DNA of 64,000 bases from Bacillus taeanensis (GCF_003318295.1 NZ_QOCW01000005.1:62001-126000), one strand, 5' to 3'; positions 1 to 10,453 are shown, counted from the stretch's first letter. The notes: generated by a model not told the origin, from the letters alone. Numbers and translations are program-made.

Positions 1-7
1 AAATTTT

Positions 8-1276
8 TTAATAGTTTTCACGATCTTCTAATTCATATATAAGCTCTTCAAGATGAATAAGACTTTTATCAAGCTGAAGTGCTCTTTTAAACAATTGAAG
101 CGCTTCTTTTTGACGTCCTTCTTCAATTAATAATTGTCCATATTCTTCAAGAAACTCGACATCTTGATGATAATGTTCATATGCCTTTTCATAAAACATC
201 ACAGCCTTTTCATACTGCTCTTCTTGATAAAATGCATAGGCTAATGTCCAATCAAAAAATGGATCTTCTTCTCCCATTTCTTTTAATTGTTCAATCAGCT
301 CAATCATATCATCATAGCGCTCTTTTTTCTTTAAAAAGCCAGCAAATTCTTTTGCCCCTTTTATAGAAGATGGATTTAATGCTAGAAAATTACGGTAATA
401 CTGCTCTGCTTGTGCTGCATCCCCACTCTGCAATGAAAGTTGAGCAGCAGCTAAATAAAGCTCTTCATTATATTCATCTATTTGAATGCCTTCTTTTAAT
501 GTTTGAAGAGCTTCTTCAACAGCACCTATTTTTTCAAAAGATTTAGCTAAATAAGGGTAAAGCGTACTATATTGAGAGTCCAGTTCTTTTAACTCGCTAA
601 AAGCTTTAATTGAACGTTGATATTCTTCTAATTGAAACGCTGTAAAACCATAGCCAAATAAAGCATTTAGCTCCACTGTTGATTTTAAACCCTCTTCATA
701 ATAATTTAGAGCTTCTTCAAACACACCACTTGCGCTAAGTGCCTCTGCGACACGAAGCTTAATATTTGTATCAGCAAATTTCTCTGCTTTCTGTAAAACT
801 TTTTTATAATATGGAACCGCTTCTAAATAGTTTCCTTTTGCCAAATAAAATTCAGCTAATGCAAATAGAATAACGGTTTCTTCAGGAGCACGCCTTATTG
901 CTGCCAGCAGCTTTTGTTCCGCAACCTCTTCAAGACCTTGTATGTGATAAAGATCAGCTAAAAGAAGTAATGCTCTTAAATACTCTGCATCATCTTCAGC
1001 AATTTCATTCAAAAGATTAATGGCCTCTTCCTCTTGATCAAGATCAACATAACATTCTGCCGCAAAAACAAGCAGCTCTCCCTCATCTGGATATTTTTGA
1101 AGCAGCTCTTCTATTACTTGTTTTGCTTCTTGAACTAATCCATAACGAAAATAAATTTCCGCAATTTCAAATTGTTCGCTATCATCAGCTGTTTTTTGAA
1201 ATTGTGCTAATAACTCAAGTCCCTCTGCTGCATCTCCATTTTCAATTTTTTCTATAGATTGTTGTAGAATATTCAT
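8..1276 (-). CDS. ypiA: TPR-repeat protein YpiA
   Basis: A 422-residue protein made almost entirely of degenerate 34-residue TPR helices (for example LYHIQGLEEVAEQKLLAAI and YYKKVLQKAE). It has no signal peptide or membrane segment, so it is a cytoplasmic protein-protein interaction scaffold. Length and position downstream of aroA match B. subtilis YpiA, a TPR protein whose exact role I cannot state. The start is the ATG at 1276, which has an AAGGAGAT ribosome binding site 6 bases upstream; a longer in-frame reading from 1303 would place that site inside the gene. It follows the amidohydrolase-like gene by 36 bases and is probably cotranscribed with it. Confidence 0.85.
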   Translation of the reverse strand: MNILQQSIEKIENGDAAEGLELLAQFQKTADDSEQFEIAEIYFRYGLVQEAKQVIEELLQKYPDEGELLVFAAECYVDLDQEEEAINLLNEIAEDDAEYLRALLLLADLYHIQGLEEVAEQKLLAAIRRAPEETVILFALAEFYLAKGNYLEAVPYYKKVLQKAEKFADTNIKLRVAEALSASGVFEEALNYYEEGLKSTVELNALFGYGFTAFQLEEYQRSIKAFSELKELDSQYSTLYPYLAKSFEKIGAVEEALQTLKEGIQIDEYNEELYLAAAQLSLQSGDAAQAEQYYRNFLALNPSSIKGAKEFAGFLKKKERYDDMIELIEQLKEMGEEDPFFDWTLAYAFYQEEQYEKAVMFYEKAYEHYHQDVEFLEEYGQLLIEEGRQKEALQLFKRALQLDKSLIHLEELIYELEDRENY

Positions 1277-1312
1277 TACTATATCTCCTTTTCCCCTAAT
1301 CAAACTATTTTC

Positions 1313-2239
1313 TTACTTTTTTTCATAAGGTTTAAAATAACCTGGGCGATGAATAAATAACTGCTTTCCATGTCCTACTCTAAAAATAAGTTCGTGGTTA
1401 ATTTTTAAAAACTGTCCCTTAGAAACAACTACACAAGGATTTATTGTATCATACGGAACGGATGTTTGTTCAATGAATTGATCTTCACTTCTGTATAAAA
1501 TATAATCAAGATCACTATTATTTCCTAAACGTCCTTTGAATGGGTACACACCAATTTTTTTTAATAAACTGAGAGAAAGAGGGGTGTGCATCTTTAAATC
1601 AAGAGAATATGTTTCAATTGTAAAGGCTTCAGCAATTTCCTTCCACTTTAATGCACATTGACGCTTTTCACGAATAGACTGAAATTCAAACTTCCATCTT
1701 GGAATGATAACAATCTGATAATTCCACATTTCATTACGTATCCATTCCCAAGTTGGTTTATTTAAATCAGATTCATCATATATATCTACTATTATTAGTG
1801 GAATTCTATACTTTTTACATTTTCTTATGAACGATGCCTTTAATTCAACAATGGGAATCGAAATGGAAAATAAATAATCAATTGAACTTTGACCCATATT
1901 CTTACGGGCTTTTAATAAGATTTGTTCTAGTTCGTTTTCACTCTTTATTGGACAAATAGGAATGACGGTTGTACACCCTTTTGTTTGAAGCTGCACCATC
2001 ACTTCCTTGTAATTATCAAAGCTCTCAGTATTCCATAATTGTTCATCCAGCATCACGTAACCTGGTTTCATTATAAATCCTTTATGATTGCATTTTATCC
2101 TTTTTGTTTTAGGCTCATGATAATAAGTATGACGAACTTTCTGATCAAGAATGACATAGGAACGAGATTTCCGAGTTTCAAATGGCTCTTCTTTTACATG
2201 AGTAAACACAAATTCCATTTTTTCCCCTTCCTTCTTCAT
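1313..2239 (-). CDS. Amidohydrolase-like protein lacking metal ligands
   Basis: About 308 residues. Several segments look like landmarks of the amidohydrolase superfamily: MKPGYVMLDEQLW near residue 60 resembles the 'PGfIDxHxH' turn, KGCTTVIPICP resembles 'GGvTTV', and VYPFKGRLGNNSDLDYILY near residue 235 resembles the 'YPxKGxIxxGxDADxV' segment. The HxH pair expected after PG is replaced by Leu-Asp-Glu-Gln, so the usual metal site is missing and a pseudoenzyme or binding role is likely. This family assignment is my inference from motif spacing. It sits between aroA and ypiA, which are adjacent in B. subtilis as I recall. Two starts are possible: ATG 2239 (AAGGTGG, 8-base spacing, used here) or ATG 2218 (GGAAGGGG, 5-base spacing). 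Confidence 0.75.
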   Translation of the reverse strand: MKKEGEKMEFVFTHVKEEPFETRKSRSYVILDQKVRHTYYHEPKTKRIKCNHKGFIMKPGYVMLDEQLWNTESFDNYKEVMVQLQTKGCTTVIPICPIKSENELEQILLKARKNMGQSSIDYLFSISIPIVELKASFIRKCKKYRIPLIIVDIYDESDLNKPTWEWIRNEMWNYQIVIIPRWKFEFQSIREKRQCALKWKEIAEAFTIETYSLDLKMHTPLSLSLLKKIGVYPFKGRLGNNSDLDYILYRSEDQFIEQTSVPYDTINPCVVVSKGQFLKINHELIFRVGHGKQLFIHRPGYFKPYEKK

Positions 2240-2317
2240 AACTTGTCCCACCTTATAAACAAATTATGAACAGAAAGAGAAATATATGAGTTAAATATAT
2301 CTTTAGAACAAAAAAAT

Positions 2318-2354
2318 CCCTGATGCGAGCTTGTTAGCGCTTACAACACCAGGG
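2318..2354 (-). terminator. Leader terminator/attenuator with embedded cre box
   Basis: Read on the minus strand, CCCTG and CAGGG close a hairpin whose inner part pairs TTGT with ACAA; seven T residues follow. It lies about 40 bases after a predicted transcription start and about 80 bases before the amidohydrolase-like gene. It is separate from the aroA terminator and would act on the gene's own leader, that is, as an attenuator. Confidence 0.6.
2331..2346. promoter_or_regulatory. cre box (CcpA site)
   Basis: The 16 bases TTGTAAGCGCTAACAA (minus strand) match the catabolite-responsive element consensus WTGNAANCGNWNNCAW at every constrained position and are nearly palindromic. The box lies inside the leader of the amidohydrolase-like gene, about 45-60 bases downstream of the predicted start point, a position typical of CcpA roadblock repression. 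Confidence 0.65.
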
Positions 2355-2398
2355 TAAAGGTATATGGATAGGAGTGGAGAGAAACCATTACTATATTT

Positions 2399-2426
2399 AT
2401 TATAACAGTGCTTACTAAAAATGCAA
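2399..2426 (-). promoter_or_regulatory. SigA-type promoter of the amidohydrolase-like gene
   Basis: Minus-strand TTGCAT (2426-2421) and TATAAT (2404-2399) are separated by 16 bases, a good vegetative promoter. The predicted start is near 2392, upstream of the hairpin and cre box, so the gene and ypiA can be transcribed independently of the aro operon. Confidence 0.6.
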
Positions 2427-2446
2427 GAATATTTTATAATTTTTAA

Positions 2447-2486
2447 TAAAAAAGTGATGACAAATTAATTTGCCATCACTTTTTTA
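2447..2486 (-). terminator. Terminator of the aroA (supraoperon) transcript
   Basis: AAAAAGTGATG and CATCACTTTTTT form a long stem around an AT-rich loop, directly after the aroA stop codon, with a T-run on the minus strand. The A-run and T-run are symmetric, so it may work in both directions. It marks the end of the aro-trp-his-tyr transcript. Confidence 0.8.
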
Positions 2487-3776
2487 TTAGTTTTGAAGCA
2501 GTGCAAGATCTTCAAAGAAAGAAGGATAAGAAACTGCTATAGCTTCCTCTCGCTTTAATCTAATTTCACCATTTGCTATACAGCTCGCAACAGCTAATGT
2601 CATTCCAATTCGATGGTCTCCTAAGCTGTCTACCTCAGCTCCATGCAAAGTGCTCTTACCATGAATAACCATTCCATCATCTGTTCCTTCAATGGAAGCG
2701 CCTATTTTCTGAAGCTGTTCTACCACTGCATCAATACGGTTTGTTTCTTTTACTTTTAATTCTTCCGCATCTTTAATAACCATTTTTCCTTCTGCTTGTG
2801 TAGCAAGCAAAGCAATAATTGGAATCTCATCAATTAATCTCGGAATAATTTCACCGCCGATTTCAATTCCTTTTAGATTAGAATGTTTAATGCGTAAATC
2901 AGCTACCGGCTCTTGGTTAAAGGAACGTTCATTTTCAACTGAAAGATCTGCCCCCATTTCAAGAAGCACATCAATAATCCCCGTTCTTGTTGGATTGATA
3001 CCTACATCCTTTAGTAAAACATCACTTCCAGGCGTAATAGCTGCAGCTGCTAAAAAGAAGGCTGCTGACGAAATATCTGCAGGTACTTGAATGTGAGTAC
3101 CTTTTAAAGATTGACCACCTTCTAAAGAAACCTTAGTACCTTCTCTTGTTAATGAAACACCAAAAGACTCAAGCATGCGTTCCGTATGGTCACGGGAAAT
3201 ATGTGGTTCTGTTACTGATGTTGTACCTTCACTTTGAAGTCCTGCTAATAATATAGAAGACTTTACTTGAGCACTTGCAACTGGAGAAATATAATCGATG
3301 GCATGTGTCTTGCCGCCTCGAACCGATATAGGAGTGAGGCGGCCATTTTCTCGCCCATCAATATGTGCGCCCATTTCTCGTAAAGGGTTTGTTACCCGAT
3401 CCATAGGACGCCTTGCAATTGACTCATCACCAATCACTACAGAGTGAAAAGGGGAAGAAGCAAGAATCCCCATCATTAATCGTGTGGTCGTTCCAGAGTT
3501 TCCAACATCTAATATTTCAGTTGGTTCTTGAAGGCCGTTAAAGCCTTTTCCTTCAATTTTTACTTCATCATTTTTTCGCTCAATTGTAATTCCAAGTTTT
3601 TTAAAACAAGCAATTGTACTTAAACAGTCTTGTCCTTCTAAAAAGCCTGAAACGGTTGTTGTACCCTCTGCAATAGCTCCAAACATAACCGCACGATGAG
3701 AAATTGATTTATCACCCGGAACTTTAAGCTCTCCTTTTAACGGCTTTTGAAGAGGACTTAACATTCTTGTTAACAT
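2487..3776 (-). CDS. aroA: 3-phosphoshikimate 1-carboxyvinyltransferase (EPSP synthase)
   Basis: 429 residues, the normal length. It joins shikimate 3-phosphate and phosphoenolpyruvate to give EPSP in the shikimate pathway. Visible motifs are GDKSISHRA near residue 21, [13 protein letters not shown] near 89 (family signature), [10 protein letters not shown] near 120 and the C-terminal [10 protein letters not shown]. Start ATG 3776 has AAGGGGAG upstream. It is the last gene of the supraoperon, 14 bases after tyrA, and is called aroE in B. subtilis. Glycine at the GNSGTT position suggests a normal enzyme; I did not try to judge glyphosate class. Confidence 0.96.
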   Translation of the reverse strand: MLTRMLSPLQKPLKGELKVPGDKSISHRAVMFGAIAEGTTTVSGFLEGQDCLSTIACFKKLGITIERKNDEVKIEGKGFNGLQEPTEILDVGNSGTTTRLMMGILASSPFHSVVIGDESIARRPMDRVTNPLREMGAHIDGRENGRLTPISVRGGKTHAIDYISPVASAQVKSSILLAGLQSEGTTSVTEPHISRDHTERMLESFGVSLTREGTKVSLEGGQSLKGTHIQVPADISSAAFFLAAAAITPGSDVLLKDVGINPTRTGIIDVLLEMGADLSVENERSFNQEPVADLRIKHSNLKGIEIGGEIIPRLIDEIPIIALLATQAEGKMVIKDAEELKVKETNRIDAVVEQLQKIGASIEGTDDGMVIHGKSTLHGAEVDSLGDHRIGMTLAVASCIANGEIRLKREEAIAVSYPSFFEDLALLQN

Positions 3777-3790
3777 GTAAAACGCTCCCC

Positions 3791-4894
3791 TTAGTCTGTA
3801 ATATATGAATCATATCGGTATTCTTTTAATAATTCTTTCGCTTTTTCTCGTTCACGATCACTGCGGAAACTTAGCCTAAGCACCCCTAGTAAATCTTCAC
3901 GAGTTTCAATAATTTGAATGTTTGTAATACTAATTTCGCGATGTCCTAAAATGCTCGTGACGTGAGCAATTACCCCTGGATAATCTTCTACGTCTACATA
4001 CAAATCATAAAAGGCAGGAATCGCGCCTTTCGATTTTTCAGGAAGACCATCACGCACCACTTTTGCTTGTTTAAAATAATGGTAAATCTCCTCACCATTT
4101 GATTCTGAAATAAATGTTTTAATGGTATCCATTTCTTTTTGCCATTCTTCAAATAAAGATAACAGCACATCTTTATTATGTAACAAAATATCACGCCACA
4201 TGACCGGACTCGAGGAAGCAATTCTTGTAATATCCCGAAATCCTCCTGCAGCAAACCTCGATAAACCCAACTCCTCATTATCAAGCTTTGATAACTGCTG
4301 AACAAGGCTCGCTGCAATAACGTGAGGAAAATGGCTAATCACACCTACCATTTCATCATGCTCCATTGGAGTCATTTCAATAAATTTAGCATTTGTTCCA
4401 ATCAACCAATTTTTCAATGTCTCAACATGTTTGCGATCTACGGTATGATCGGGCGTAAATATATAAAAAGCATTTTCAAATAAATGAGCTTTTGAAGCTG
4501 TTACCCCGGTTTTATGAGACCCAGCCATTGGATGTCCACCAATAAAAACTGCTCGATTTTGAAACAGTTTTTGAGCTTTTTCAGCAATTACTCGTTTTGT
4601 ACTTCCTACATCTGTAATAATGACACCTTTTTTAAACTCATAGTTTAAAAGATCGTCAATTATTTTTTCAGTTTGAAGTACCGGTACAGCTAAAATAATT
4701 AAATCAGCATTATGGACACCTGCTTGTAAATCCTCAACCTCTTCATCAATCACATCTAAAGACAACGCTAATTTTCGGTGATTTTCATTAATGTCAAACC
4801 CTACAATTGTCGCTTGATGCTTTTTTTTAATGGCTAAAGCAATTGATCCACCAATTAACCCCAGTCCGACAACTAGCACCTTTTTTTGCTGCAT
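3791..4894 (-). CDS. tyrA: Prephenate dehydrogenase with ACT domain
   Basis: 367 residues. It oxidatively decarboxylates prephenate to 4-hydroxyphenylpyruvate for tyrosine synthesis, using NAD. The N-terminus carries the Rossmann motif [22 protein letters not shown] near residue 120 is the prephenate-binding region. Residues from about 295 onward form an ACT domain ([17 protein letters not shown]), usually the tyrosine feedback site. Start ATG 4894 has AAGGGG at good spacing. It lies 14 bases after hisC and before aroA in the supraoperon. Confidence 0.95.
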   Translation of the reverse strand: MQQKKVLVVGLGLIGGSIALAIKKKHQATIVGFDINENHRKLALSLDVIDEEVEDLQAGVHNADLIILAVPVLQTEKIIDDLLNYEFKKGVIITDVGSTKRVIAEKAQKLFQNRAVFIGGHPMAGSHKTGVTASKAHLFENAFYIFTPDHTVDRKHVETLKNWLIGTNAKFIEMTPMEHDEMVGVISHFPHVIAASLVQQLSKLDNEELGLSRFAAGGFRDITRIASSSPVMWRDILLHNKDVLLSLFEEWQKEMDTIKTFISESNGEEIYHYFKQAKVVRDGLPEKSKGAIPAFYDLYVDVEDYPGVIAHVTSILGHREISITNIQIIETREDLLGVLRLSFRSDREREKAKELLKEYRYDSYITD

Positions 4895-4908
4895 AATGGG
4901 ACCCCTTA

Positions 4909-6009
4909 CTATTGGACTTCTACTTTTTGTTCAATCATTTTTGATAAGCATTCAATAATTTCAGCGTTTTGTTCTTGACTGCCTACTGTTATACGAGCGG
5001 AAGTTGGAAAACCAAGCGCTTCTCCTGAACGTACAATAAACCCATTTTCTAAAAGGTATTGAAACACTTCATTACCGCTTCGCTCAAAATCAATTAAAAT
5101 GAAATTTGCCTGCGAAGGATAATAAGACAATTGATATTTTTCACAAAACGCATAAAATTGCTGAAGACCTTCTCTGTTTTTCTCATAACATGTTTTAATA
5201 AATTGTTCATCTTCTAATGCAGCAATTGCCGCCGCCTGTGCAATACGCGACGTATTAAACGGCTCTCTTGCAGGCTCAATTAACTTAATAATTTTCTCAC
5301 TGGCTATACCGTAACCAATACGAAGAGCAGCAAGACCGTGCGCCTTAGAGAACGTTCGTAAAATCATCAGGTTAGGATACGTATCAAGAAGGGAAATTGT
5401 CTCTGGATAGTCTTCTGCTTCCACGTATTCAAAATACGCCTCATCACTGACAACCAATACATCTGCCGGCACTTTCTTCATAAATGACAAAAAGCGTTCT
5501 TTTGAAATATAGTTTCCAGACGGATTATTTGGATTACATACCCAAACAATTCTTGTGTCCTCATTAATTTGATTTGCCATTTCATCTAAATCATGTTCTC
5601 CATTTACAAGAGGAACTTCTCGGATTTCCGCTCCCTCAATGACCGCATTATGCTTATACTGCGGAAATGTAGGAGCAGCCATAACCGTATTACTTTCTTT
5701 TGTAAGAACAGCTCGACATAAAATTTGAATCACTTCATCTGATCCATTTCCGAAAATTAACTGTTCTTCTTTTACATTAAGAAAGTTTGCAACTTTTTCT
5801 CGCAGTGAAGCAGAGTAACCGTCTGGATAAATATTTAAAAAAGCAAGTTCTTGTTGAATCGCTTCTTTTACTTTTGGAGAAGAGCCAAATGGATTTTCAT
5901 TAGAAGCTAGTTTCGTTACTTTTGAAAGGCCAAGTTCTTTTTTCACCTCTTCAATGGGCTTACCAGGCTGATAAGGTGTTAATTGTGTGATCTGTTTTTT
6001 CACTTTCAT
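4909..6009 (-). CDS. hisC: Histidinol-phosphate aminotransferase
   Basis: 366 residues, fold type I PLP enzyme. In Bacillus, HisC sited in the trp/tyr operon serves both histidinol-phosphate and aromatic 2-oxoacid transamination, which explains its place between trpA and tyrA. The PLP lysine is K222 in [18 protein letters not shown] near 158 and SDEAYFEY near 188 are the cofactor-binding segments; the C-terminal arginine segment is ARITVG. Start ATG 6009 follows a GAGGTGG ribosome site. Confidence 0.95.
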   Translation of the reverse strand: MKVKKQITQLTPYQPGKPIEEVKKELGLSKVTKLASNENPFGSSPKVKEAIQQELAFLNIYPDGYSASLREKVANFLNVKEEQLIFGNGSDEVIQILCRAVLTKESNTVMAAPTFPQYKHNAVIEGAEIREVPLVNGEHDLDEMANQINEDTRIVWVCNPNNPSGNYISKERFLSFMKKVPADVLVVSDEAYFEYVEAEDYPETISLLDTYPNLMILRTFSKAHGLAALRIGYGIASEKIIKLIEPAREPFNTSRIAQAAAIAALEDEQFIKTCYEKNREGLQQFYAFCEKYQLSYYPSQANFILIDFERSGNEVFQYLLENGFIVRSGEALGFPTSARITVGSQEQNAEIIECLSKMIEQKVEVQ

Positions 6010-6024
6010 CGTTCTTCCACCTCA

Positions 6025-6849
6025 TTACGATTTAATCTTAGAATATGGTGCAATTATTGCTGAAACATCATCATAAATGGATTTTAATGCCTGTTCTTTT
6101 TTGCTTTGGTCTAAAAGAAAATCTTTCTGCTCTTCAATTTTACGTACAATTGCACTACCGACAATAACTCCACCACAAAGGTCTTTAAGCGCTTCTACTT
6201 GAGAAGAGTTGGAAATTCCAAATCCAACTGCAACCGGTACTGGCGATACTGCGTTCACTTTTTCTAAAAACTGATAAACAGAAGGATGAAACTCTTGACG
6301 CTCTCCTGTTACACCTAAAGATGAAACACAATATAGAAAGCCTTGGGCATTTTCAGCAATTCTAGTTAACCGCGCCTCAGACGTAGTTGGCGCCACTAGT
6401 GAAATATAGGCAATATTATGCTGTTCACAAGACACACGAAGTTCTTCACTTTCCTCAAACGGCATGTCTGGTACAAGCAGCCCATCAATTTCATTTTCTT
6501 GTGCTAAAGCGAAGAAGTTTTCTTTTCCTAATTGTAGCAAAAGATTATAATAAGTAAATATAATCACAGGAATTTTCAAACCCTCTTCACGCATTTTTGA
6601 TACAAGCTTCATCGAACGTTCAAGAGACATATTATGTGCCAAAGCACGAGCTGAAGCTGCTTGAATAACCGGACCATCTGCTAGCGGATCAGAGTAAGGA
6701 ATCCCTAATTCTAGTGCATTTGCCCCAGCTTTCTCTAATGTTAACGCTAAATCAACTGTTGTTTCCGGGCTTGGATCTCCTGATACGATAAATGGTATAA
6801 ATAAGTCTTTACGATTTTCAACATATGTTTCGAAGCGTTTATTACCCAT
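6025..6849 (-). CDS. trpA: Tryptophan synthase alpha subunit
   Basis: 274 residues from ATG 6849. It cleaves indole-3-glycerol phosphate and passes indole to TrpB. The catalytic Glu is in [16 protein letters not shown], and the second acid lies in [10 protein letters not shown]; the phosphate-binding GFGIS and GVIVGSAIV are present. The start is set by AGGGGA 8 bases upstream of ATG 6849; a further in-frame ATG at 6858 sits directly on the ribosome site and is rejected. The start overlaps the trpB stop by 8 bases, indicating translational coupling. Confidence 0.95.
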   Translation of the reverse strand: MGNKRFETYVENRKDLFIPFIVSGDPSPETTVDLALTLEKAGANALELGIPYSDPLADGPVIQAASARALAHNMSLERSMKLVSKMREEGLKIPVIIFTYYNLLLQLGKENFFALAQENEIDGLLVPDMPFEESEELRVSCEQHNIAYISLVAPTTSEARLTRIAENAQGFLYCVSSLGVTGERQEFHPSVYQFLEKVNAVSPVPVAVGFGISNSSQVEALKDLCGGVIVGSAIVRKIEEQKDFLLDQSKKEQALKSIYDDVSAIIAPYSKIKS

Positions 6850-8041
6850 TTTGATCATCCCCTAATTTATTCATTAACGTATGCACATCTTTATCTCCAC
6901 GCCCTGATAAACATATAAGAATACTTTCATCCTTACCCATTGCTGCTGCTTTTTTAAATGCTTCTGCTAATGCATGTGCACTTTCAACTGCAGGTATAAT
7001 TCCCTCTTCTTTTGACAATATACTTAAAGCATCTAATGCTTCTTTATCTGTAATACTGTTATATTCCACACGGTTAATACTTGCTAAATAAGCATGTTCT
7101 GGTCCAATTCCCGGATAATCCAATCCTGCAGAAATGGAATAAGGTTCTTGAATTTGCCCCACTTCATTTTGAAGAAGGTATGTTAATGATCCATGAATAA
7201 CACCTAAACGACCTTTCGAAATTGTCGCGGCATGAAGTCCTGATTCAACACCTTTACCAGCTGCCTCTACCCCAACGAGCTTTACATTGTCTTCAAGAAA
7301 TGGATAAAACATTCCCATTGCATTACTGCCGCCGCCCACACAGGCAACAATCATATCCGGAAGTTTGCCAAATTTTTCTGTGAACTGCTGTTTTGACTCA
7401 TCTCCAATCACTCGTTGAAAATCGCGAACTAACTTTGGATAAGGATGAGGACCAACAACAGAACCTATTAAATAAAATGTATCTTCAACATTGGAAACCC
7501 AGTATCGTATCGCTTCATTTGTTGCGTCTTTTAATGTCTTACTGCCAGAAGAGACTGGAATTACTTCAGCTCCTAGCAGCTGCATCCGAAACACGTTTAA
7601 TGCTTGTCTTTCAATATCCTCTTCTCCCATAAATACTTTACATTCTAACCCAAAACGAGCAGCAATCGTCGCTGAAGCTACGCCGTGCTGTCCCGCACCC
7701 GTTTCCGCTACAATTTTTGTTTTCCCCATTCTTTTTGCTAAAAGAGCTTGGCCAATTGCATTATTAATTTTGTGGGCTCCTGTATGATTTAAATCTTCTC
7801 GCTTTAAATAAATCTTTGCACCACCAAATTTTTCAGTGCATTTTTCAGCATACGTAATGGGAGTAGGGCGCCCTGAATAGTCATGAAGTTCTTTTTGATA
7901 CTGAGATCGAAACTTTTCATCATTTATTGCTTCATTAAAAGCTGCTTCCAGCTCTTCAAGGGCATGCATTAATGTTTCAGGTACAAACTGACCTCCAAAT
8001 TCCCCAAACCTTCCTTTTGAATCAGGAACATTTATAGACAT
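6842..8041 (-). CDS. trpB: Tryptophan synthase beta subunit
   Basis: 399 residues, a TrpB1-type subunit. It condenses indole and serine to tryptophan with PLP; the cofactor lysine is K91 in [10 protein letters not shown], with GAGQHGVA and the GGGSNA phosphate loop also visible. Full standard length. ATG 8041 has AAAGGA upstream and lies inside the end of trpF (20-base overlap). Confidence 0.96.
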   Translation of the reverse strand: MSINVPDSKGRFGEFGGQFVPETLMHALEELEAAFNEAINDEKFRSQYQKELHDYSGRPTPITYAEKCTEKFGGAKIYLKREDLNHTGAHKINNAIGQALLAKRMGKTKIVAETGAGQHGVASATIAARFGLECKVFMGEEDIERQALNVFRMQLLGAEVIPVSSGSKTLKDATNEAIRYWVSNVEDTFYLIGSVVGPHPYPKLVRDFQRVIGDESKQQFTEKFGKLPDMIVACVGGGSNAMGMFYPFLEDNVKLVGVEAAGKGVESGLHAATISKGRLGVIHGSLTYLLQNEVGQIQEPYSISAGLDYPGIGPEHAYLASINRVEYNSITDKEALDALSILSKEEGIIPAVESAHALAEAFKKAAAMGKDESILICLSGRGDKDVHTLMNKLGDDQNG

Positions 8042-8681
8042 CCTTGCTCATCCTTTCTTCTAATTGCTGAATCTTTTTAGTGTGTTTTTGTCCGTCTATT
8101 TCAATACCGCTTGCTAAATCAATTCCGTCAGGTTGATAAGTTAAAAGCTCTGAAACATTATCTGGATTTACTCCACCTGCAATAAAACATGGAATTTCTA
8201 GTGAACGAGCTTTTTCTAAATACTTTGGAACAAACGTCCAATCAAATGTTTCCCCAGTTCCGCCACGTGCAGTCTTTGTACGTTTATCGATTAAAAAAGC
8301 ATCTACAAGACCTGCATATTCTTCCATTTGCTCTAAAGCGTGTTTATGATGATGAATTACTTTCCAAATCTCTACAGAAAAAATATTTTTTAGTGTTACA
8401 ACCATTGTTGGCGGCTCTTCCCCATGACATTGAATAACATCAAGTGGAACTTCTTTCATCACAGTTGAAATTTCTTCAATTGTTGGATTAACAAACACAC
8501 CAACAATTTTTTTCTCGCCATCGAACTCTACTTTTTCCAACCACTCTCGAATTTCTTTCGGATCAGCTTTTCGTTTACTTTCTGCAAACACAAACCCAAT
8601 ATAATTCGTACGGCTTGCTGCAACTATCTCTAAGTCAGAAAGCGAGTGGTTGCCGCAATACTTAAGTTGCACTTGTCCCAA
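8022..8681 (-). CDS. trpF: Phosphoribosylanthranilate isomerase
   Basis: About 219 residues, a TIM barrel catalysing the Amadori rearrangement of phosphoribosylanthranilate. The catalytic Cys is in LKYCG at the N-terminus; the catalytic Asp lies in [14 protein letters not shown]; the phosphate site is [10 protein letters not shown]. There is no ATG near the homologous N-terminus: the best start is TTG 8681, 6 bases after GGAGGGG. TTG 8696 and GTG 8672 are alternatives. The start overlaps the end of trpC by 20 bases. Confidence 0.92.
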   Translation of the reverse strand: MGQVQLKYCGNHSLSDLEIVAASRTNYIGFVFAESKRKADPKEIREWLEKVEFDGEKKIVGVFVNPTIEEISTVMKEVPLDVIQCHGEEPPTMVVTLKNIFSVEIWKVIHHHKHALEQMEEYAGLVDAFLIDKRTKTARGGTGETFDWTFVPKYLEKARSLEIPCFIAGGVNPDNVSELLTYQPDGIDLASGIEIDGQKHTKKIQQLEERMSKDVYKCS

Positions 8682-9438
8682 CACGTTCCCCTCCAAAAAG
8701 ATGATTGATCCCTAATTCAGGAGTTTCAGCTTTCATTAATGCCTCACCAACGAGCACTCCTCTTGCTCCAAGAGCTTTTACACGTCTTATATCCTCAACA
8801 TTGTGGATGCCGCTTTCACTAATTAACAAAGCATCTTTAGGCATAACTTCAATAACTTTTTCTGTTTCCTCAATAGACGTTTGGAATGTTTTTAAGTTGC
8901 GATTATTTACTCCAATTACTTTTGGTGTGAATACTTTTAGAAGTTCAAGAAGTTCTTCTTTGCCATGCACTTCTACTAGACACTCTAATCCAAACCGTTC
9001 TGCCTCTTTATAAAATTCAAACGTTTTTTCAGCTCCTAGTGCTGCGACAATTAATAAAATTACGTCAGCACCAATTCTGCTGCTTTCTTCAATTTGTTTT
9101 TGATCTACAATAAAATCTTTGCGAAGCACAGGAATATTGACCGCTTGCTTTACAGCAATTAAATCCTCGATATGCCCTTTAAAAAACTGCTGATCCGTTA
9201 ATACAGAAATAGCATCTGCTCCTGCTGATTGATAGGATTTTGCTACTTCAACCGGATCAATTTTATCATTAATAATTCCTTTTGAAGGTGAAGCACGTTT
9301 CACTTCAGCAATTAAACCTAAGGAACGATTCGGGTCACTTAACGCCTCATAAAAGGAGCGTTTTTCAACTTCTTGTTGTGTAGGAAGCTTTAGTTCAATA
9401 ACCTCCTGCTGCTTTACTTCTAAAATTTTGTTAAGCAT
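8662..9438 (-). CDS. trpC: Indole-3-glycerol phosphate synthase
   Basis: 258 residues, monofunctional. The catalytic residues are in LIAEVKRASPSKG and LRKDFIVD; VGVNNRNLKTF and LISESGI complete the barrel. The start is ATG 9438, giving the usual MLNKILEVK N-terminus with a GGAG ribosome site inside the end of trpD; it overlaps the trpD stop by 8 bases. A longer in-frame extension to 9498 would run further into trpD and is not needed. Confidence 0.95.
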   Translation of the reverse strand: MLNKILEVKQQEVIELKLPTQQEVEKRSFYEALSDPNRSLGLIAEVKRASPSKGIINDKIDPVEVAKSYQSAGADAISVLTDQQFFKGHIEDLIAVKQAVNIPVLRKDFIVDQKQIEESSRIGADVILLIVAALGAEKTFEFYKEAERFGLECLVEVHGKEELLELLKVFTPKVIGVNNRNLKTFQTSIEETEKVIEVMPKDALLISESGIHNVEDIRRVKALGARGVLVGEALMKAETPELGINHLFGGERVGTSAT

Positions 9439-10453
9439 GCGTTTCAACTCCTCTTGACTGTAGTTCTTGAAGCTTACGTGCTGCAGTTCCATTTTCAATA
9501 GCTTCTTTTGCTATTTTAACTCCATCTTTAATCGTCTTTGCTTCACCAATTGTATATAATGCAGCACCAGCGTTTAAAAGAACAATATTAACAGCTGATT
9601 TTACTGCCGTTCCATGCAGGACAGCAGAAATTAATGATGCACTCTCTTCAACCGTATGAACAACAAGATCTTCCATATTTCCTCGTTCTAACCCAACCTC
9701 TTCTGGAGATAAAACATATTTTAGAATTTCTCCATTGTTTAATTCTACAACATTTGTATAAGTCGTAATTGTACATTCATCCAGTCCGTCTCCACCTGTT
9801 ACTAAAAGAGCTCGTTTCGTGCCAAGATGCTTTAATGTTTCCGCCATTTTTTCTGCTAAGTTTGCATCAAAAACACCAATTAATTGATAAGGACTGTTTG
9901 CTGGATTCACTAACGGACCGAGCACATTAAACACAGTACGAAAGCCAATCTCTTTCCTTGGATTAACCGCATGCTTCATTGCTGTATGATATAAGGGAGC
10001 AAATAAAAAACTCATTTTTTGTTTTTTTAATGCTTTAGAAGCCTCTTCAGGCGATGTTTGAATTTTTATATCTAATTTCTCTAATACATCTGCACTGCCG
10101 CTTTTTGAAGACACTGCTCGATTACCATGTTTAGCAACAGAAATATCTAAGGAAGACAACAAAATCGCTACCGTTGTTGAGATATTAAATGTGGAGGCAC
10201 CATCTCCACCCGTGCCGCACGTATCAATTAAACGTTCTTCATTGTGCGGTACATTTACCACATGTTCGCGCATCGATTTAGCAAACCCTGTTAATTCTGC
10301 AGCAGTTTCCCCGCGGAGTTTCAAAATAGTAAGTAAGGAAGCAATTTGACTTTCTGTAGCTTTTCCTTCCATAATTGTATCCATTACCATCTTTGCTTCT
10401 TCTTCTGTAAACTTCTTTCCTTCGACAGCTTGTTTTAGTAGATCTTTAAGCAT
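9431..10453 (-). CDS. trpD: Anthranilate phosphoribosyltransferase
   Basis: 340 residues. It transfers phosphoribose from PRPP to anthranilate. The PRPP loop GTGGDGASTFNIST near residue 80 and KHGNRAVSSKSGSADVLE near 107 are canonical. ATG 10453 has AAGGAGG upstream and overlaps the trpE stop by 8 bases. Within the operon there is no trpG, so glutamine amidotransferase activity must come from a subunit encoded elsewhere, as with PabA/TrpG in Bacillus folate operons. Confidence 0.96.
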   Translation of the reverse strand: MLKDLLKQAVEGKKFTEEEAKMVMDTIMEGKATESQIASLLTILKLRGETAAELTGFAKSMREHVVNVPHNEERLIDTCGTGGDGASTFNISTTVAILLSSLDISVAKHGNRAVSSKSGSADVLEKLDIKIQTSPEEASKALKKQKMSFLFAPLYHTAMKHAVNPRKEIGFRTVFNVLGPLVNPANSPYQLIGVFDANLAEKMAETLKHLGTKRALLVTGGDGLDECTITTYTNVVELNNGEILKYVLSPEEVGLERGNMEDLVVHTVEESASLISAVLHGTAVKSAVNIVLLNAGAALYTIGEAKTIKDGVKIAKEAIENGTAARKLQELQSRGVETHA

